NCBI GenBank assembly: GCA_024752435.1
Contig: CP103022.1
Span: 806,001 to 870,000, forward strand
Direction of reading: 5' to 3'
Origin: Allantophomopsis cytisporea
Taxonomy: Eukaryota > Ascomycota > Leotiomycetes > Phacidiales > Phacidiaceae
Length of the DNA: 64,000 nucleotides
The notes under the pieces are model-generated. The model had not been told where the DNA came from. It saw only the letters and a list, made by a program, of their open reading frames with translations, and searched no databases. A program made the position numbers and the translations under genes. Below are positions 12,731 through 25,350 of this stretch, piece after piece. Each line of letters begins with the position of its first letter. The first letter of the stretch is position 1.

Positions 12731-14813
12731 TTACACCATATGATCACCCAATACCCCCCTCCCTGCCCTCTCATCCCTCTCCTTATCCCTTTCCCCTGTC
12801 CTACCATCAGCAACTCCCCTCCCACACTTCCTATCCTCATCATCCTCTGGTGTACCGTCCTTGCAAGCCCACTCATCCACATACCTAAGAGTCTCTCTAT
12901 CCCACCATCTCCTCATAAGCAACAGCCGCGCAGGCACCAGCAGAATAATGATGATCGGGAACGCTGGCGCTGCAACCGTAAGCGTGACATAGAATATAAT
13001 CCCTGTCATAACGATCTGCAGCAGCGTATACGCATGAATCCCCCAGTAGCTTTTCACCGCAGGCGGAAGCGCAGGCAGTTCAGATGGCGGGGTAAGCATG
13101 TAAAAGAAGCGATAAAGGATAGGATTAACGGCGAGCGACTGCTCGCCCATGAACATGAACAGGCCAGCAAGGACGGATGTAGGTGTCAGACCAAGTACAT
13201 GCTGGAAGGGCGGGCTCACGAAGATCAGAATGCCAGCAGCCTGCAGGAACGCAGACCAACGCTGCTCGTAGACCCGCTGCGTTTCGCGCACTTGAACCTG
13301 CTGCTCGCCCTTTTCGTCCGTACCGAGGATCTGCGTGCGCGTGGTGTGCATCAGCGACTCGGAATGCAGTGGTGCTTGGGGCAAGAGCCCGTTGGCAGGC
13401 GGGATGCCGAGAATACCACACATGGCGGTCGTTGTGCCGAGCAGCACAATGTCCCATGCGAAGCCGCCGGGTTTGCGGGTGCCGTACTTGCCGAGCGTGC
13501 AGATGATGCTGCTGATTTCGTGGTCAAAGTAGAAGAGCACGGTGATGATTGCGCCGGGGATCATCGACGCAAAAATCCAGGCGACCTCGAGTTCCCAAAA
13601 GTGGACGAAGAAGGTCGTGCGATCGGGTGAAGTCGGGCGGAAGGAGGTTTGTACGTCAAGAGTTTCTTTGTCTAGCGTTTTGAGCTCCCCAATGTGCGGT
13701 ATGCCTATGAAGAGAATAATGGATATCGCCGCTGCATACTCAGTCAGTCCCATGCGCACGTACTTGTGAAAGAGCGGCTCCCAGGAGTTGGCGGTCGAGA
13801 GAACAACTGCTAGCAGGAAAGTTCCTACTGCGCCGATGACAGAGTATAGAAATGAGGCGAAAGAGACGGCGGCGTGGTTACGCTGGAGCTCTTGCACTGC
13901 CTTGTGGAAGTAGATTATGCTGTTCAAGAGCGAGAAGATGTCGGCGCTGAATGTTGTGACATATTGCATTGTCCAATCATGTGCATTGAAGATCGCCAGG
14001 AGATAGTGCATCCATGCTGAATGTATGAGTGACCATGCCATGACTTGTAGGAAATCAACCTAAAGAACCATTAGCATTGTAGGTGTGTAGAATTCTTAGT
14101 AACACCAACATGAAATGACTCTTGACAGAGAGTATAAATATTTTCCGCCAACACCGAAAATGGGCCAGTTACACCAAGAATTGTTAAAGGCTGGATGGAA
14201 AACCTGCAACTCTATTAGTCCTCACATCCCTCTATCCATCCAAACAGCTCTCCCCCACTTACAAACTAAATATAATCCCACATAACCCTGTACTGAAAAC
14301 CACCTCAATAGTTCCCCACGTCTTACCAGTCAAGACGTACAAATCGCTGGCAAATGTAATACCCGGCAACAAATTCGTAAAAAAAACATAGACAGCACTT
14401 GCGAAGACAAGTTGGTTGAATACGGTCCAATCTGACAGATATCGTCGCCGGATATTGCCTATGTCCTGCTTGAGCAACCTGCCTGGCCGAAGTTTACCAC
14501 CGGGAGCAAACCATGCCTTCACGCGCATCTTGAAGAGCCCTGGGTTATGTCGAGGTGAGTGTGCGATAGCCTCTCGCTGCTTCTCATTCTCGTTCGAGCT
14601 ATGGTGTGGAATGGAGGAGCCGGTCGTTGTTGCGTGGCTCGAATCTGCATCTACGGGAACGGCGCTGTGAATGTGCCGCGTGGGCAACTCTTGAGAGGAA
14701 GAGGCGGCGGATGGGGTCACCATGGTTGATTCGGCGGACAACGACGAAGAATGCCCTTCCGGGCCAGAGGGTGATTGCGGATTCTTATCCATTATTTCTA
14801 TGTCTTTCTTCAT
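12731..14813 (-). CDS. BOR1: Bor1-type boron/anion (bicarbonate-transporter family) transporter
   Basis: Three exons, 14813-14263, 14203-14110 and 14059-12731, encode 657 residues. Exon 1 has a Ser-rich cytoplasmic N-terminus, then the family core begins with LLPGITFASDLYVLTGK. Exon 2 adds QPLTILGVTGPFSVLAENIY, and exon 3 continues DFLQVMAWSLIHSAWMHYL, all signature sequences of SLC4-like Bor1 borate exporters. About ten to twelve hydrophobic segments are visible, and the hydrophilic tail is rich in Asp, Glu and Arg. Family members export borate or related anions at the plasma membrane. Intron 2 is odd: to keep both frame and family spacing its donor must be GTTGGT, or an adjacent GTTACT that adds one Gly. 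The ATG at 14813 is the first in frame; MDKNPQ seven codons later is an alternative. Confidence 0.9.
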
Positions 14814-15694
14814 AGGCGATCGGATACTCTCGTCAGTGCGGCTCCATGATCAATCAAGTCTGCAATCACTGTTGTGAATTATTGAGACGATTTCCAGTGC
14901 CTAAGGGGAGTGGCGGGGCAGTTTTATATATGTATGTATGTATGCACTACGGTGAGTAGGCAATGTATGGGGTATGCCAAGAGTAGAATTGGTGGGATGG
15001 TGGCATAAATTGCCTATCAATTTTTTAGGTTGCGAGGAAAGCTTGTCTTGAATGACGAAGGACGACGATGTCGATGCGCCACGTGCGGATTATACTTTCT
15101 AGTATCTCTTCCTTGGTGTTTAGAATAAGTTAGAATGTACGAAGAAGATATCTCCGCTTACAGATGACTTGAGACCAAGGCTAGAGAATCGGGTGCATGG
15201 CTGCAATCTTCTCCATTGCTCTGGCTTTGATTTTGACCCTGTTCTGATTCTTGACTTCCTCTGAATTGACTATCATAGTAGAGTTACATTCGCAACTTCT
15301 ATGGAGCACCATACTCAGGAGTCTGTATGTACTCCGTACGGGGTAACTCCAGGTGTGGATAGAGTGACATGACAGAAGCTCGTCGGCCAAATGAAATACC
15401 AATTGAAATCCAGACGCCATTGATACCTGCGTCATAATAATGGACCATGTATCATCCTCCTCTATCACTGGTCAACCACAATACTTTGTTGCAAATCGCG
15501 CACAGATTCCGTGCCTGAGCAAACCTCGAAATATCAGCCTCATCAGCCTCGCAGAACCTAAATCAACCAACGCTCTCAGGAAGAAAAAAGCTATCAGTCT
15601 GTTAGAAATGGCATACTGTATTACCACCACATCCCAATCCACCAGATAAACCTCCTCAAAGCCTCCTCAAAGCCTCGAAGCCGTAGTCGGCATA
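14814..15694. other. Divergent promoter region of the Bor1-type and Mtg1 genes
   Basis: The two flanking genes are transcribed away from each other, so both promoters should lie here. A TATG/TGTA-type short repeat (TATATGTATGTATGTATG) sits near 14925. No coding sequence is supported. Confidence 0.5.
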
Positions 15695-16744
15695 ATGGCC
15701 AGCTTCATCCCTCGCGCCACGTTCCCAGCGCAAACCAATCTCCCTCGCTCCTACTTCCTTGGCCATCATGCAGCAGGTCTTGCGCGCATGAAGACAATGC
15801 TCTCCTCAATCGACCTCATAATCGAATGCCGAGACTATCGCGTACCTCTCACATCACGCAACCCGCTCTTCGAATCAGCACTAGCAGGACGCGAGCACGT
15901 CGTCGTCTACACGAAGCGCGACCTCGGCGTCTCCCCCTCGACAACCGCCAACGCAACCCGCACGCGCGAAGCCCTGCTCCGAAAATTCCACGAGCCAGCT
16001 AGCGTGCTGTTCTCGGACCACCGGAACAAAAGCGACGTGCGGAAGGTGCTGAAATTCGCAAAGGAGCATGCATTGCGGACGGCGAACCTGACCGGGTCGA
16101 GGATGTTGGTCGTCGGCATGCCAAATGTCGGCAAGAGTAGTCTGCTCAATGCACTGCGTATGGTCGGCGTGCATAAAGGTAAGGCGGCGTTTACGGGCGC
16201 GCAACCGGGCGTGACGCGCAAGATTGCGAGCGGGGTGAAAATTGTCGAGCGGGATGTCGAGCGTGGGACCGAGGGCGTGTATCTTGTCGATACGCCAGGT
16301 GTGTTCGTGCCATATGTGCCGGACGCAGAGAGTATGATGAAACTTGCGCTGGTGGGGGCTGTCAAGGATACGATTATCCCGGCTACTACGCTTGCAGATT
16401 ATTTGCTATTCCATGTGAATATGCATGCGCCAGATGTGTATGAGTCGTATTGTGGACCGACGAACGATGTTATTGAGGTGCTGGATGCGGTGTGCAAGAA
16501 GACAGGCCGGCTGATGAAAGGTGGGGAGCCGGATACGGAGGCTGCTGCATTGTGGTTGATTCAGAGATGGCGGCAAGGGCATTTGGGGAATTTTATTTTG
16601 GACGAGGTTAGTGTCGAAGCGTTGGAGAGGAACAGAGATGAGGAGATTGGGACGAGTTTGAGTCAGGGACGGAAGCAGAAAAAGGAGGCACAGAGGCTAA
16701 GGGGGAAGTTGAGGCATGCTCTTTCGGGATCTGATACCGGCTGA
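15695..16744 (+). CDS. MTG1: Mitochondrial ribosome-associated GTPase, Mtg1/YlqF family
   Basis: Intronless, 349 residues. The GTPase motifs are in circularly permuted order: G4 TKRD at 73-76, then G1 GMPNVGKS at 141-148, and G3 DTPG at 199-202. This order defines the YlqF/YawG group. Residues 1-60 match Mtg1 (a basic N-terminus, then MLSSIDLIIECRDYRVPLTSRNP). Mtg1 acts at the mitochondrial inner membrane in assembly of the large ribosomal subunit. An N-terminal targeting sequence is plausible (basic, no acidic residue before about residue 39). The C-terminal tail is rich in Lys, Arg and Gln. Confidence 0.93.
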   Translation: MASFIPRATFPAQTNLPRSYFLGHHAAGLARMKTMLSSIDLIIECRDYRVPLTSRNPLFESALAGREHVVVYTKRDLGVSPSTTANATRTREALLRKFHEPASVLFSDHRNKSDVRKVLKFAKEHALRTANLTGSRMLVVGMPNVGKSSLLNALRMVGVHKGKAAFTGAQPGVTRKIASGVKIVERDVERGTEGVYLVDTPGVFVPYVPDAESMMKLALVGAVKDTIIPATTLADYLLFHVNMHAPDVYESYCGPTNDVIEVLDAVCKKTGRLMKGGEPDTEAAALWLIQRWRQGHLGNFILDEVSVEALERNRDEEIGTSLSQGRKQKKEAQRLRGKLRHALSGSDTG

Positions 16745-17579
16745 AGTGTGATGTCGAAGAGGCATGCATCTAGAGTAGAGTAAGTCATGTACGGACAGTT
16801 GCCCAGTCGTCTCAGCTGGAGAAGCCACAGCCACAAGGTGGTCAAGTGAGCAGGGCGTTGGCATATAGCAACCTCCTATGATATACAAGGCTACTAAATG
16901 CCTTATTAAGGACCAAAGGGTCAAGACTGAATGGGAAACGAGAACCAGCACTCTCCCAAATATCTTGTAAAACCGATATAGTAAGTGGTCATAAGATTGG
17001 CGTAGAAACCCTTAGAGGATTGCATCAGATCATAGCAACATATTTTATAATCATAGAAACTCGCACCTCACAAGCATAGCATAGCATAAACATTTAAAAA
17101 TATCTCTCAAACATCTCCATTCACATTACTATGGCCGTACCACTATCTCGCACTACATGCTTCTTTACATATATACCCACACCAATCTATGTCCACATTT
17201 CCACACCATAACACCTTGGAAGTACAGAGAGCTCAGAACGGAAAGGAAAAAAGAACAAATGAGAAGATGAGGCAAAAAGGAAACAGAAATATGCCCCTAA
17301 CCCATATATATACCCAAAAAGGAACAAAAAGCCATACGGATTTGTTTGGATGGGAGGAAATAAGAAGGTGTAAAACGCCTGCAATGTTTGGTGAAAATGC
17401 AATGCCATGCCACGCTAATGAATATCAAAATAATAGAAATGTAGGACAGCTGTCAAGTGGGCAAGACAGCCGCGTGAAAACCGAGTGGTCTTCGCAAGTA
17501 CTTTTGGCTTTAAGATTTATGGCTGAGTATTGTGTATGCGACGCCAACGCAATTCTGCTTCCTACAAATAGAAATACAC
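16745..17579. other. Convergent 3' intergenic region
   Basis: Spacer between the convergent Mtg1 and DUF1765 genes, AT-rich between about 17030 and 17340. It should hold both terminators. The ORFs crossing it have no protein-like character. Confidence 0.5.
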
Positions 17580-20500
17580 TCAAGAGAACTTCCTGAAACC
17601 CTCAACACCAAGACTTGGGATCTCGACGCACTTAAGGTTAGGAACGCCCTCGGATCGTCGTCGCTCGACGAAGTTGTTACACTCCATGACAATGATAGTC
17701 CACTCGGCGATGGCTCTACCAGCGTACTTGCTACTTGACTCAGCGACACCGACTGGAGCCTTTGGCGCAACCGGGTTCGCGAGGCCGGGGGCGTGGCTAC
17801 CGAGCCAGGTATGGGCGGGTGCGGGCAGACGAGGTGGAGCAAGGCGCAGATTTCGCTGAGGACCGGCATTTGGTGGTTGTTGATGCCATTCAAGGGAGAA
17901 CTTGAAGGAGAAGGCACGATGGGTGGTGGGCGAGAGAGGAAGGGTCTCGGTAGAACCGTTTGGTGATGGTGAGGTGCTGCGTGGCTTCGTGAGCTTATTA
18001 GGGCTACGAGCGGCGGCGGTCTCGGCGCGAACGGTAGCTAGTTCGGCGGTTGTGGAGGCCTTAGCTGGAGCCGGGGCTGATGCTTCGCTTTTTGCGGAAG
18101 AGCTGGAGAACGGAGAGAGTTTGCCTAACAAACCCCACTTCTTCTTGGGTGGAGTGGCGACTGGCTCTGGAGGAGGTGGTGATAATACAATGGTAGCTCT
18201 TGGTGCTGGTGGAGGAGAAGGAGCCTTTGGCGCTTCACCGGAACCTCCGCTCATCTTGTCAAGAGATAATGTACTGTGTCGCTTTGCGGCCTTCGAAAGA
18301 GCGTTCGCGGAGCCCAGAGATGGTGGGACGATACCATCGAAGCCGAGGAAAAGCCCAGGAGCGGGGTTCTGATGATCGTTTCGGATGATGAACAGACGAC
18401 GTCCTGGAGCGGGAAGACATGGAGCAGATGATGGTGGAACGCGGTTGTTGTCGACAGCTTCTTGGCGGAGATAGAGGAAGTGAGCCCAAACTGACTTCAA
18501 ACGATCGGCAAGAGCTGCAAGAATTTTGCTTCGAGATTGTTAGCAACCGATTGAGGGTTTTGGATTTGATGTCTTAGCACTTACGTATCGAGAGGAGTAG
18601 CCTCTTCTCCATCGTGACGCGCAACACGCCAGCAGAGAAGACGCATGTAGTAGGCTCTCACCATAGGACACCAATGTCCAAACATCCTCTCAAATGTATC
18701 CTCCTGCAATAACCAATCCAAGCAAAGTACTTCCTTTCTCTTCTCATCAGCAGTGAGGATGTTCCAAGCGCTGTAGATGAATGAGAATAGGCGGATCTCA
18801 GACATACTGTTGTGGGATGCCAAGATCCTCTTACATACTTCCAACCAGAAACCCCAATCAATAAAGTCCTGGTGCACAACAACAAGACTATCTGTAGGAG
18901 AAGCATTCCTAATACGTCCATGGTGATATCTAATGAAAATTGGGAGAGATTCCTCCAAGAAATCACAGAGAACGAAGCATCCATTGTGATCAAACAATGA
19001 CGTTCCCTTGGCTGATGCACGGGTCATGGCCCCGAAAGCCTCAGCGAAGAGCTGGCGAGCACCATCGAAATCACTAGGCCTTTCCGAAAGGAAATCACGA
19101 AGAAGCATGATCAAACGATTCTCGGCCATTGGCCTGGTAACATTGTTGCGGGGTGGCAAGGGGAGCGTAGTAGCAGAGGCATCGGCACCACCGGCAAGTA
19201 CATCGTCGAAGGTGATCGGGAGTGGCGTATCTCCAACAGGTTGTCTGTGTATGGTCATATCCAGGACTGTCAAGATCTGAGCATGTACGAGCACAAATCC
19301 AGGAGCACGTGCCTTCTCTTTCAAAGGCATGCTTGGTGGCAGAAACTCTTCTACAAGAATATGGTAGTGTTTGCAGAAAACGAAGAACAAATCACTGTCT
19401 CTTCCACACCATCTGGCGATCCAGGGTCCCTGCCAAGGAATCTTAGCAGCCCCGAGAGGCAAGTTCGGCTTCTGGCGAAGCTGTTTGATTGTGCGGGCTA
19501 CAGAAGTCCATCCCATAGATTGTACAGTGGGAGGAAAGACTGAGATAACGTCCTCTGAGTAGTCACTCTTGTGTACACCACGTGGAATTCCTAAGTCGTC
19601 CACAACTCGTCGAAGAGTCTCTGCCGGTAAAGACCAAAGCTGTGCCAACTGCTCGCCCACACCTGGGCAGAAGAAGAAAGCATATGCAGCAGCTTTTCCA
19701 CAGAAAGTCACCAAACTTGCTGGTGCATGACGAAGAGACATCTTGTCCACCACCAAGCGGATCTGGGAAAGTAAGTTCTGAATGAAAGTATTTCTGATGT
19801 TGTGGAAAACACTGTCGGCCAAGAACTGGGAGGCAGTAGAATTCAATGAGCCGGATGATCTGCTGCGTGGGAGAGCACGAGCACTTGTGCGCTCCTTAAG
19901 TGGCGCAAACTGCGACGGCGATATTCTCCATTCTGGTCTGGTCATAATGCCAGTGATAGCGTCCAACAGAACAGGACGGTCGACTCCTGAGACTGCCTGG
20001 TTGTTCTGTCCATCTAACATTTCCAAGATACCAGTCCACCACTTGTTGAAGATGTTGCAACGACGGTCGACATCCTCGGGCCTAAGAGCCTTATTCGATG
20101 GATGGTGTGCATGGTTTCGCAAGAACGGTAATAGAGTTGCCCGCACGACGTTAGTCTTTAGAGCACTCGATTTGGTCTGGAATTTCTGGTAATCAGTATC
20201 CAGAGCACGAAAAGCAGACCAAAGCTCATCCCTCTTCCGTGGCATTTCCAAAAACTTTTCCGAGGAAAGGGAAAACACGGATTTGGGGACTGTAGGGACT
20301 CTTTCCATGGATTCTCGTGGGGAAAGAGTTCCAGGGGTGCTTGTTGCCGAAGTTGGCATAGAAGCGGGTGGAAGGCTGGAAGTTGAAAAGTTCGAATCTT
20401 TCAGCTGTGAAGATGTTACGAGCATACTCGTGGGTCTTCTCATTTTTTGGAGAATCGTAGGTTTGCGCTGTGGCATCTGTTGTGGGGCATCTGTGACCTT

Positions 20501-21592
20501 GAACGTTGGAATCGAGAGTGGAGCCGAGTGTGACTCTGCAGTAGCAGTTGAAGAAGACGAGGAAGCCGGAGGCGTAGCTTGAGTTGCATTGTCCGCTGGG
20601 GTGTGATCTGGAGCCTGTGCTGAAGCAGTCGATGGCTTTCCCTCAGCAACAGGCAATGCCACAGGCAGTCTAGGGCTCGATGAAGCCAATGAGCTTGGAG
20701 CTGTTGAGACGTCTTCTTCTTCCCGGCTACTGGAGTCAGCGTCAACTGGACCCATCTTCGTGGGTGAAGGTGACCTTGACTCAGGAGCGGCTGCGGTAGC
20801 AGGCCTGGTAGGCATTGGAGGGGCCGCAGTAGTGATAGTAGATGACGAAACACCAAACCACGATTTACGGTTGGTAGATTTGGATCTAGTTGTTTTCGGT
20901 TTCTCTCGGAGTTCTGCTGCTCGGGTCTCTTTCGGCGCGGCTGGAGTAGTTGGGGTCCGTGTAATCTTTGATGGCTGTCGTGCTGGAACTGATTCCTTCT
21001 CGACTTTACTCTTTTCCACTTGAACCTTCTCCTGCTTTGCTCTTTCTTGTTTGCCCTTCTCTGGCTTGTTATTCTTTTCCGACTTGGTCCTTTCCGATTT
21101 TGGCCTTTCTGTTACCTTTGGCTTCTCTGATTTCGTGAGCTCCGGCATGTTTGGCTCAGGTACACTCATCTCGGGTATCGAGTTTTCCGGGGTTCCCTTG
21201 ACTCTCATGATCCAAGATTTTGGTCGAGCCACCAACGATCTCCGTCGACCCATCTTTGGTCTTTCCTCCTTGACCTGTTCAGCCTTTGTCCCCACTTCCG
21301 GCTGTTCGGGAACATCGAGAAAGTTCTGTCTATGTTCCGGTACAGTTGTCAAGGGGAGACTTTCTGACGAGAAATTGCGGGCTTCATTGTTTTGGATATA
21401 GGATGGGTTCTCGAGGAGACCAGGTACTGAGCTGAAGCTGGCAGAGCGGGGAAGCTCTGAAGAGGTGACATGTTGTTCGGATCGTTTGAAATCGCTTGAG
21501 GCGAGAGATGTGAGGGCTGCTGAGGAGTGAGAGCGGGGAAATGTTGGGCTGGCTTCAAAAGCGGATGTTGGTGCAATTGTCATGGTCGCCAT
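17580..21592 (-). CDS. Large fungal DUF1765 (UPF0592-type) protein
   Basis: Two exons, 21592-18585 and 18528-17580, flank a 56-bp intron (GTAAGT donor, GCTAAC branch, AAG acceptor) and encode 1318 residues. The frame is open about 120 codons further upstream but contains no ATG, so the start is MATMTIAPTS. Residues 1-400 are disordered, with a Lys/Glu-rich run of PKSERTKSEK-like repeats. The central part carries the DUF1765 features: a KWWTGILEMLDG segment, a CGKAAAYAFFFCPGV segment and a cluster around RWCGRDSDLFFVFCKHYH. The tail is Pro/Ser/Ala-rich and ends with a conserved-looking block including WTIIVMECNNFVERR. Homologues include fission-yeast UPF0592 proteins, whose molecular role is not established. 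Confidence 0.85.
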
Positions 21593-22080
21593 GCTTTTTC
21601 GTGGAAGATAACCACACTGTTGTATTTTTTCTTCTTCTAAATCAGCATCCCGACAGACACAAAAGTAATTGTTTCTGGGCGTGGTACTCGGCGAAGGAAT
21701 ATTAAAAGAGGACGTCCCTGACCAGCAGAGGGGTTCTCTGACTGAGAGAGGAGAGGAGAGGAGAGGAGACGCGGTGGGAGAGAGATAGATGAGTGGATGT
21801 TGAGGAGACAACGATCGTCTCGTGGGTCCTTGATTATTACTATGTATGTACGTGATGTCTGAGGGAGTCGAGTTCCTCTTATTATCTGGGTCGCAAATAT
21901 AGGACGTGCGTAAGAAGCGGTTTGTGTTGGGGAGGGGGGTCGGTATTGTAGTGTTTGACAATTGGAGATGATGCAGATGAAGGAAGCAAGCAACGCTATG
22001 TGTATTCGAAATTCGGATTTCAACGAGATGAAATCAGAGGCCCAAGATGCAGATTGCAGAATAGCGAATTAAAGATCAAA
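21593..22080 (-). promoter_or_regulatory. Long 5' leader and promoter of the DUF1765 gene
   Basis: Sequence upstream of the ATG, open in the coding frame but without a methionine. A GAGGAGAGGAGAGGAGAGGA run lies near 21750-21770. It probably contains the 5' UTR; the transcription start cannot be placed. Confidence 0.4.
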
Positions 22081-22260
22081 AGAAAGAGAGGGAGGAGAGG
22101 GAGGAGAAGGAGGAGGAGGAGGAGTAATAGTAGGAGGAATAGAGAGGGAGGGGGTGTATAGTAGTCGCAGAAGCAGTAGGAGGAGGAGGAGGCGGCGGCG
22201 GTGGGAGGTAGAGGTGGAGGTGGAGGAGGAGGTGGTAGTAGTTAGAAGTGGTGGTGGAAA
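22081..22260. repeat. Purine-strand GGA/GAG microsatellite block
   Basis: About 180 bp of nearly uninterrupted purines on the plus strand, built from GGA, GAG and GGC steps and broken by short GTAGTAG pieces. Such polypurine tracts can form triplex or non-B DNA (general knowledge). Confidence 0.8.
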
Positions 22261-22302
22261 TGGGGATACATCCAGGGAACGGAAGCACGGAGGGTTGTAG
22301 TC

Positions 22303-22342
<40 letters not shown>
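22303..22342. repeat. (AGT)n trinucleotide repeat
   Basis: Thirteen tandem AGT units, followed within 15 bp by further TAG-containing sequence. Confidence 0.9.
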
Positions 22343-22550
22343 AAGTAGGTGTAGTAAATAATGTACCGTAGTTATTTGTTAGCACTAGTAGTAGGTGTAC
22401 TCTCTCTCTCTCTCGCCATAGTCGAGTCTAGTATGTACTGTGTATTATGTATGGGATTGCATGTGTTGTGTGCTCTCTCTCACTACTGCTACGACCACCA
22501 CAACTTACTACTACTACAACATACTTCCCTACATTACAAACACATATGTA

Positions 22551-22576
22551 CATACATACATACATACATACATACA
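22551..22576. repeat. (CATA)n tetranucleotide repeat
   Basis: About six and a half tandem CATA units. Confidence 0.85.
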
Positions 22577-23411
22577 CACCATCCAACACAGGTAACGTAT
22601 ATTAAAGGTAATCCTCCGTACATGTTGTTTGTATACATATGTTAATTTCAACCCATACATCTAGATTGAACTGATACCTGGTAATTATTCTATCGAACTG
22701 AACTCCAGAAGTCCAAAACATCCCAATCTTTCCGTGCTGCTCGCTGTCCGGAACTCGGAATTGTGCTGTTGATTTAGGAGGCACCTTAGTAAACAGTGGG
22801 CAATGATGCGCATCTACAGCCTAGCTGGGGGAGGGTGATAAAAAAGGGTCATGGAGCATGCAGCTTGGCCTGTCCAGGTCTGGCTTAGAAGGGCTCGTAA
22901 GACAAGCAAAATGGAGACATACAGACAAAAATGGCACGATAAAATGAGAAGAATTATGTATCTATCGTGGGTCAGCAACAAGCCGATGTTAGTAAAGGTC
23001 ATGAATGGACCTAGGTAGGTAAGTAAGATAGGGTAAGGCAAGGTCAGGTATTATTTATTGCGCTTCTTTCTGTTCTTTTCTTTGTCTTGTCTTGCCTTGG
23101 CTTGTACATCGTGTCCATCCGGAACAGACAGAACTTCCATTGCTACAGTAGAAGAAGCCTTCCCACGTTGTCAATCTCTGGGCTTGAGGCTATAAGTGAT
23201 TAGTAGTACATAGTAGTGAGGATTAGTAGAGTAGGAAATTTGACAATTCGGTAGTACCCAGAACTCATTTCATAGTGCCCGTACCGAACTACAAAAACTA
23301 AACTCCTAATCCATAAGCTCTCGTCTGTCCCGTTGCGTTCCTTGGTACCGTATCCATACTACGTAGATAGATACACACATACCTCCGTCCATCAAGTCAA
23401 GACGACGGAGA

Positions 23412-23443
23412 AGAAGGAGGAGGAGGAGGAGGAGGAGGAGGAG
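23412..23443. repeat. (GGA)n trinucleotide repeat
   Basis: About nine tandem GGA units on the plus strand. Confidence 0.85.
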
Positions 23444-25320
23444 AATAAACAGGAAAAGCAAATCGGGTAGCGTAATGGCAGGGTCTGGCAGCCGCATAGA
23501 TGATTGAAAATAACTTCCCGCCATGTATTAGACTTTGGGAAATTTCCCCCCATCATCATTTCTAATTTGTACAAAGCAACCCTCTTGTCAATCTATTGCT
23601 TTCTGTAATTCGTACGACTTATACTCCCTGACCACTGACTTCGCTCTCTCTCTCTCTCTCCGTCTTCCATTCCCTCTCTGCCAGTCGCTCGTGGCCGTGG
23701 CTTGCGTTGCTCTACGCAGTACAACACCAGCCCCCCGCCCCCCTCCCTCTTGTTCTATCTTAGCCTTTTGTGTCCATTCTCGCTGATGCCAACCTCTCCA
23801 GGGGACTCATGTCTAAAAGCTTCAACTCATGTTCTATGAATAGCGGGTCAGAGCTGACCTGAGTACACTAGACTGCTCTGCTTTTACTTGCGCCTACTAG
23901 AAGGCTTAGGCCAATTCCTGGGCGCTGCGATCCTCTCGTCAAAAATCCATGGGCGCTTTTCAGACGTACAGGTTTCAAACCTCTTAAGGGGGGCGCAAGC
24001 CAAAGAACATGCAGCATTTTGACAAGCATGTAGACTGTTTGGTAGCAGGACAGTAAAGTGACTTCGTATGAAGCACAGTTCTTCGCGCGTCTTCCTACGT
24101 AACACTACTGCTCCTTCGTTTCATTCAACTAACTATGTATCTACATACCTGTATGAAATACATGCACAAACAGCTTCACGTAGCTCTCTCTTTCTCTGTC
24201 TCTCTTTTTCTCTCTCGTGCTCCGTCACCAACTTCCTTCATTTTCCTCTCTCTCTCACCGAACTCACTGCACATCATCTCTCCACTCTTCATTCCTCCGT
24301 CCGATACATACTCTACGTAGTTCATCTTTCAAGAAACCCACGTTCTATAATGTAGGCACCCCACATGCATCTCTTGACAAAGATTAGAGCACGCGTGTCC
24401 AGTCTCTTGAGCGCAAGATACGTACTGGGACTCAGAGTAGCATTTAGCATTTCGCTTACAGAGTACATCGTCAGCTCATCCCGTTCGTCATCTTTCATCT
24501 TCCGGATGCCAGACTGCCAATGGCAGTACCGCCGAAGTTAACGCAGAGTAGCGGTACTTGTGGAATTGCCGTTGGCCGTCCATTATTGCTTGCAGGTTGC
24601 ACCAGATTCAATGCAGTGATTTGACTGGTCCAGGATTGTTTGATGATTGATGATTGATGATTGTTAATTGATCTCAACCTCTCCTCATCCCTCCTCTATC
24701 AATCCCAAGAAATCCAACAATCTGTGCCAAATACCCTTGCGCATCAACGGTCCCATGAATGTATGAACACATATATATATATATGCTATTACTCCATTAA
24801 AAAGGACATACATATGAAGCAATACTAACTTGTTATGTACCTACACACTCCATATGCACGATATACCCATCATAACTGACGAAACTCACCTTGTATCCCT
24901 CTTGTTGAGAGTTCCACAGTACTGGTTTGTAGTACATATGCACATGTATGAGAGTGGAACTCCACCGTATGGGGTATTTTTACAAAGGCTTTCCGAAAAG
25001 ATTTGCGTCACCATGTTACATGATGGACTGATAGTCTCTACGACTCGGAGCATTTTCTGAAAGAACTCGAGTGCTGCGCAAAAAAGCAGGTGACAAAGAC
25101 GAATTGGCATGGGTCCCATCTCTGCTATCGAAGAATAAACTTGGTACAACATCAAGATGATGCCCTAATGCCAGTCAAAACCAACATGATCACATCCGAG
25201 TCCCGATTCTTATCTTGGAAAGAGATCACGATGGTGATTTAAGCAGCATTAGATCAGTCCTGACAGCCAGTATCGTCTCCAAACAGTTATGGATACAGTA
25301 TCACGGGATTTAGAATAAGA

Positions 25321-25350
25321 AATAAAAAATAAAAAATAAAAAATAAAAAA
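25321..25350. repeat. Heptanucleotide AAATAAA-type tandem repeat
   Basis: Four near-perfect copies of a 7-bp unit of A6T composition. Confidence 0.85.

Noticed and set aside
12740..13630. 296-codon plus-strand frame opposite the Bor1-type gene
   Set aside because: Antisense shadow; composition Arg/His/Pro-rich with no domain, while the minus strand matches Bor1 throughout.
21593..21961. Upstream extension of the DUF1765 reading frame
   Set aside because: The frame is open but has no ATG before 21592, and the translated sequence has no conserved character.
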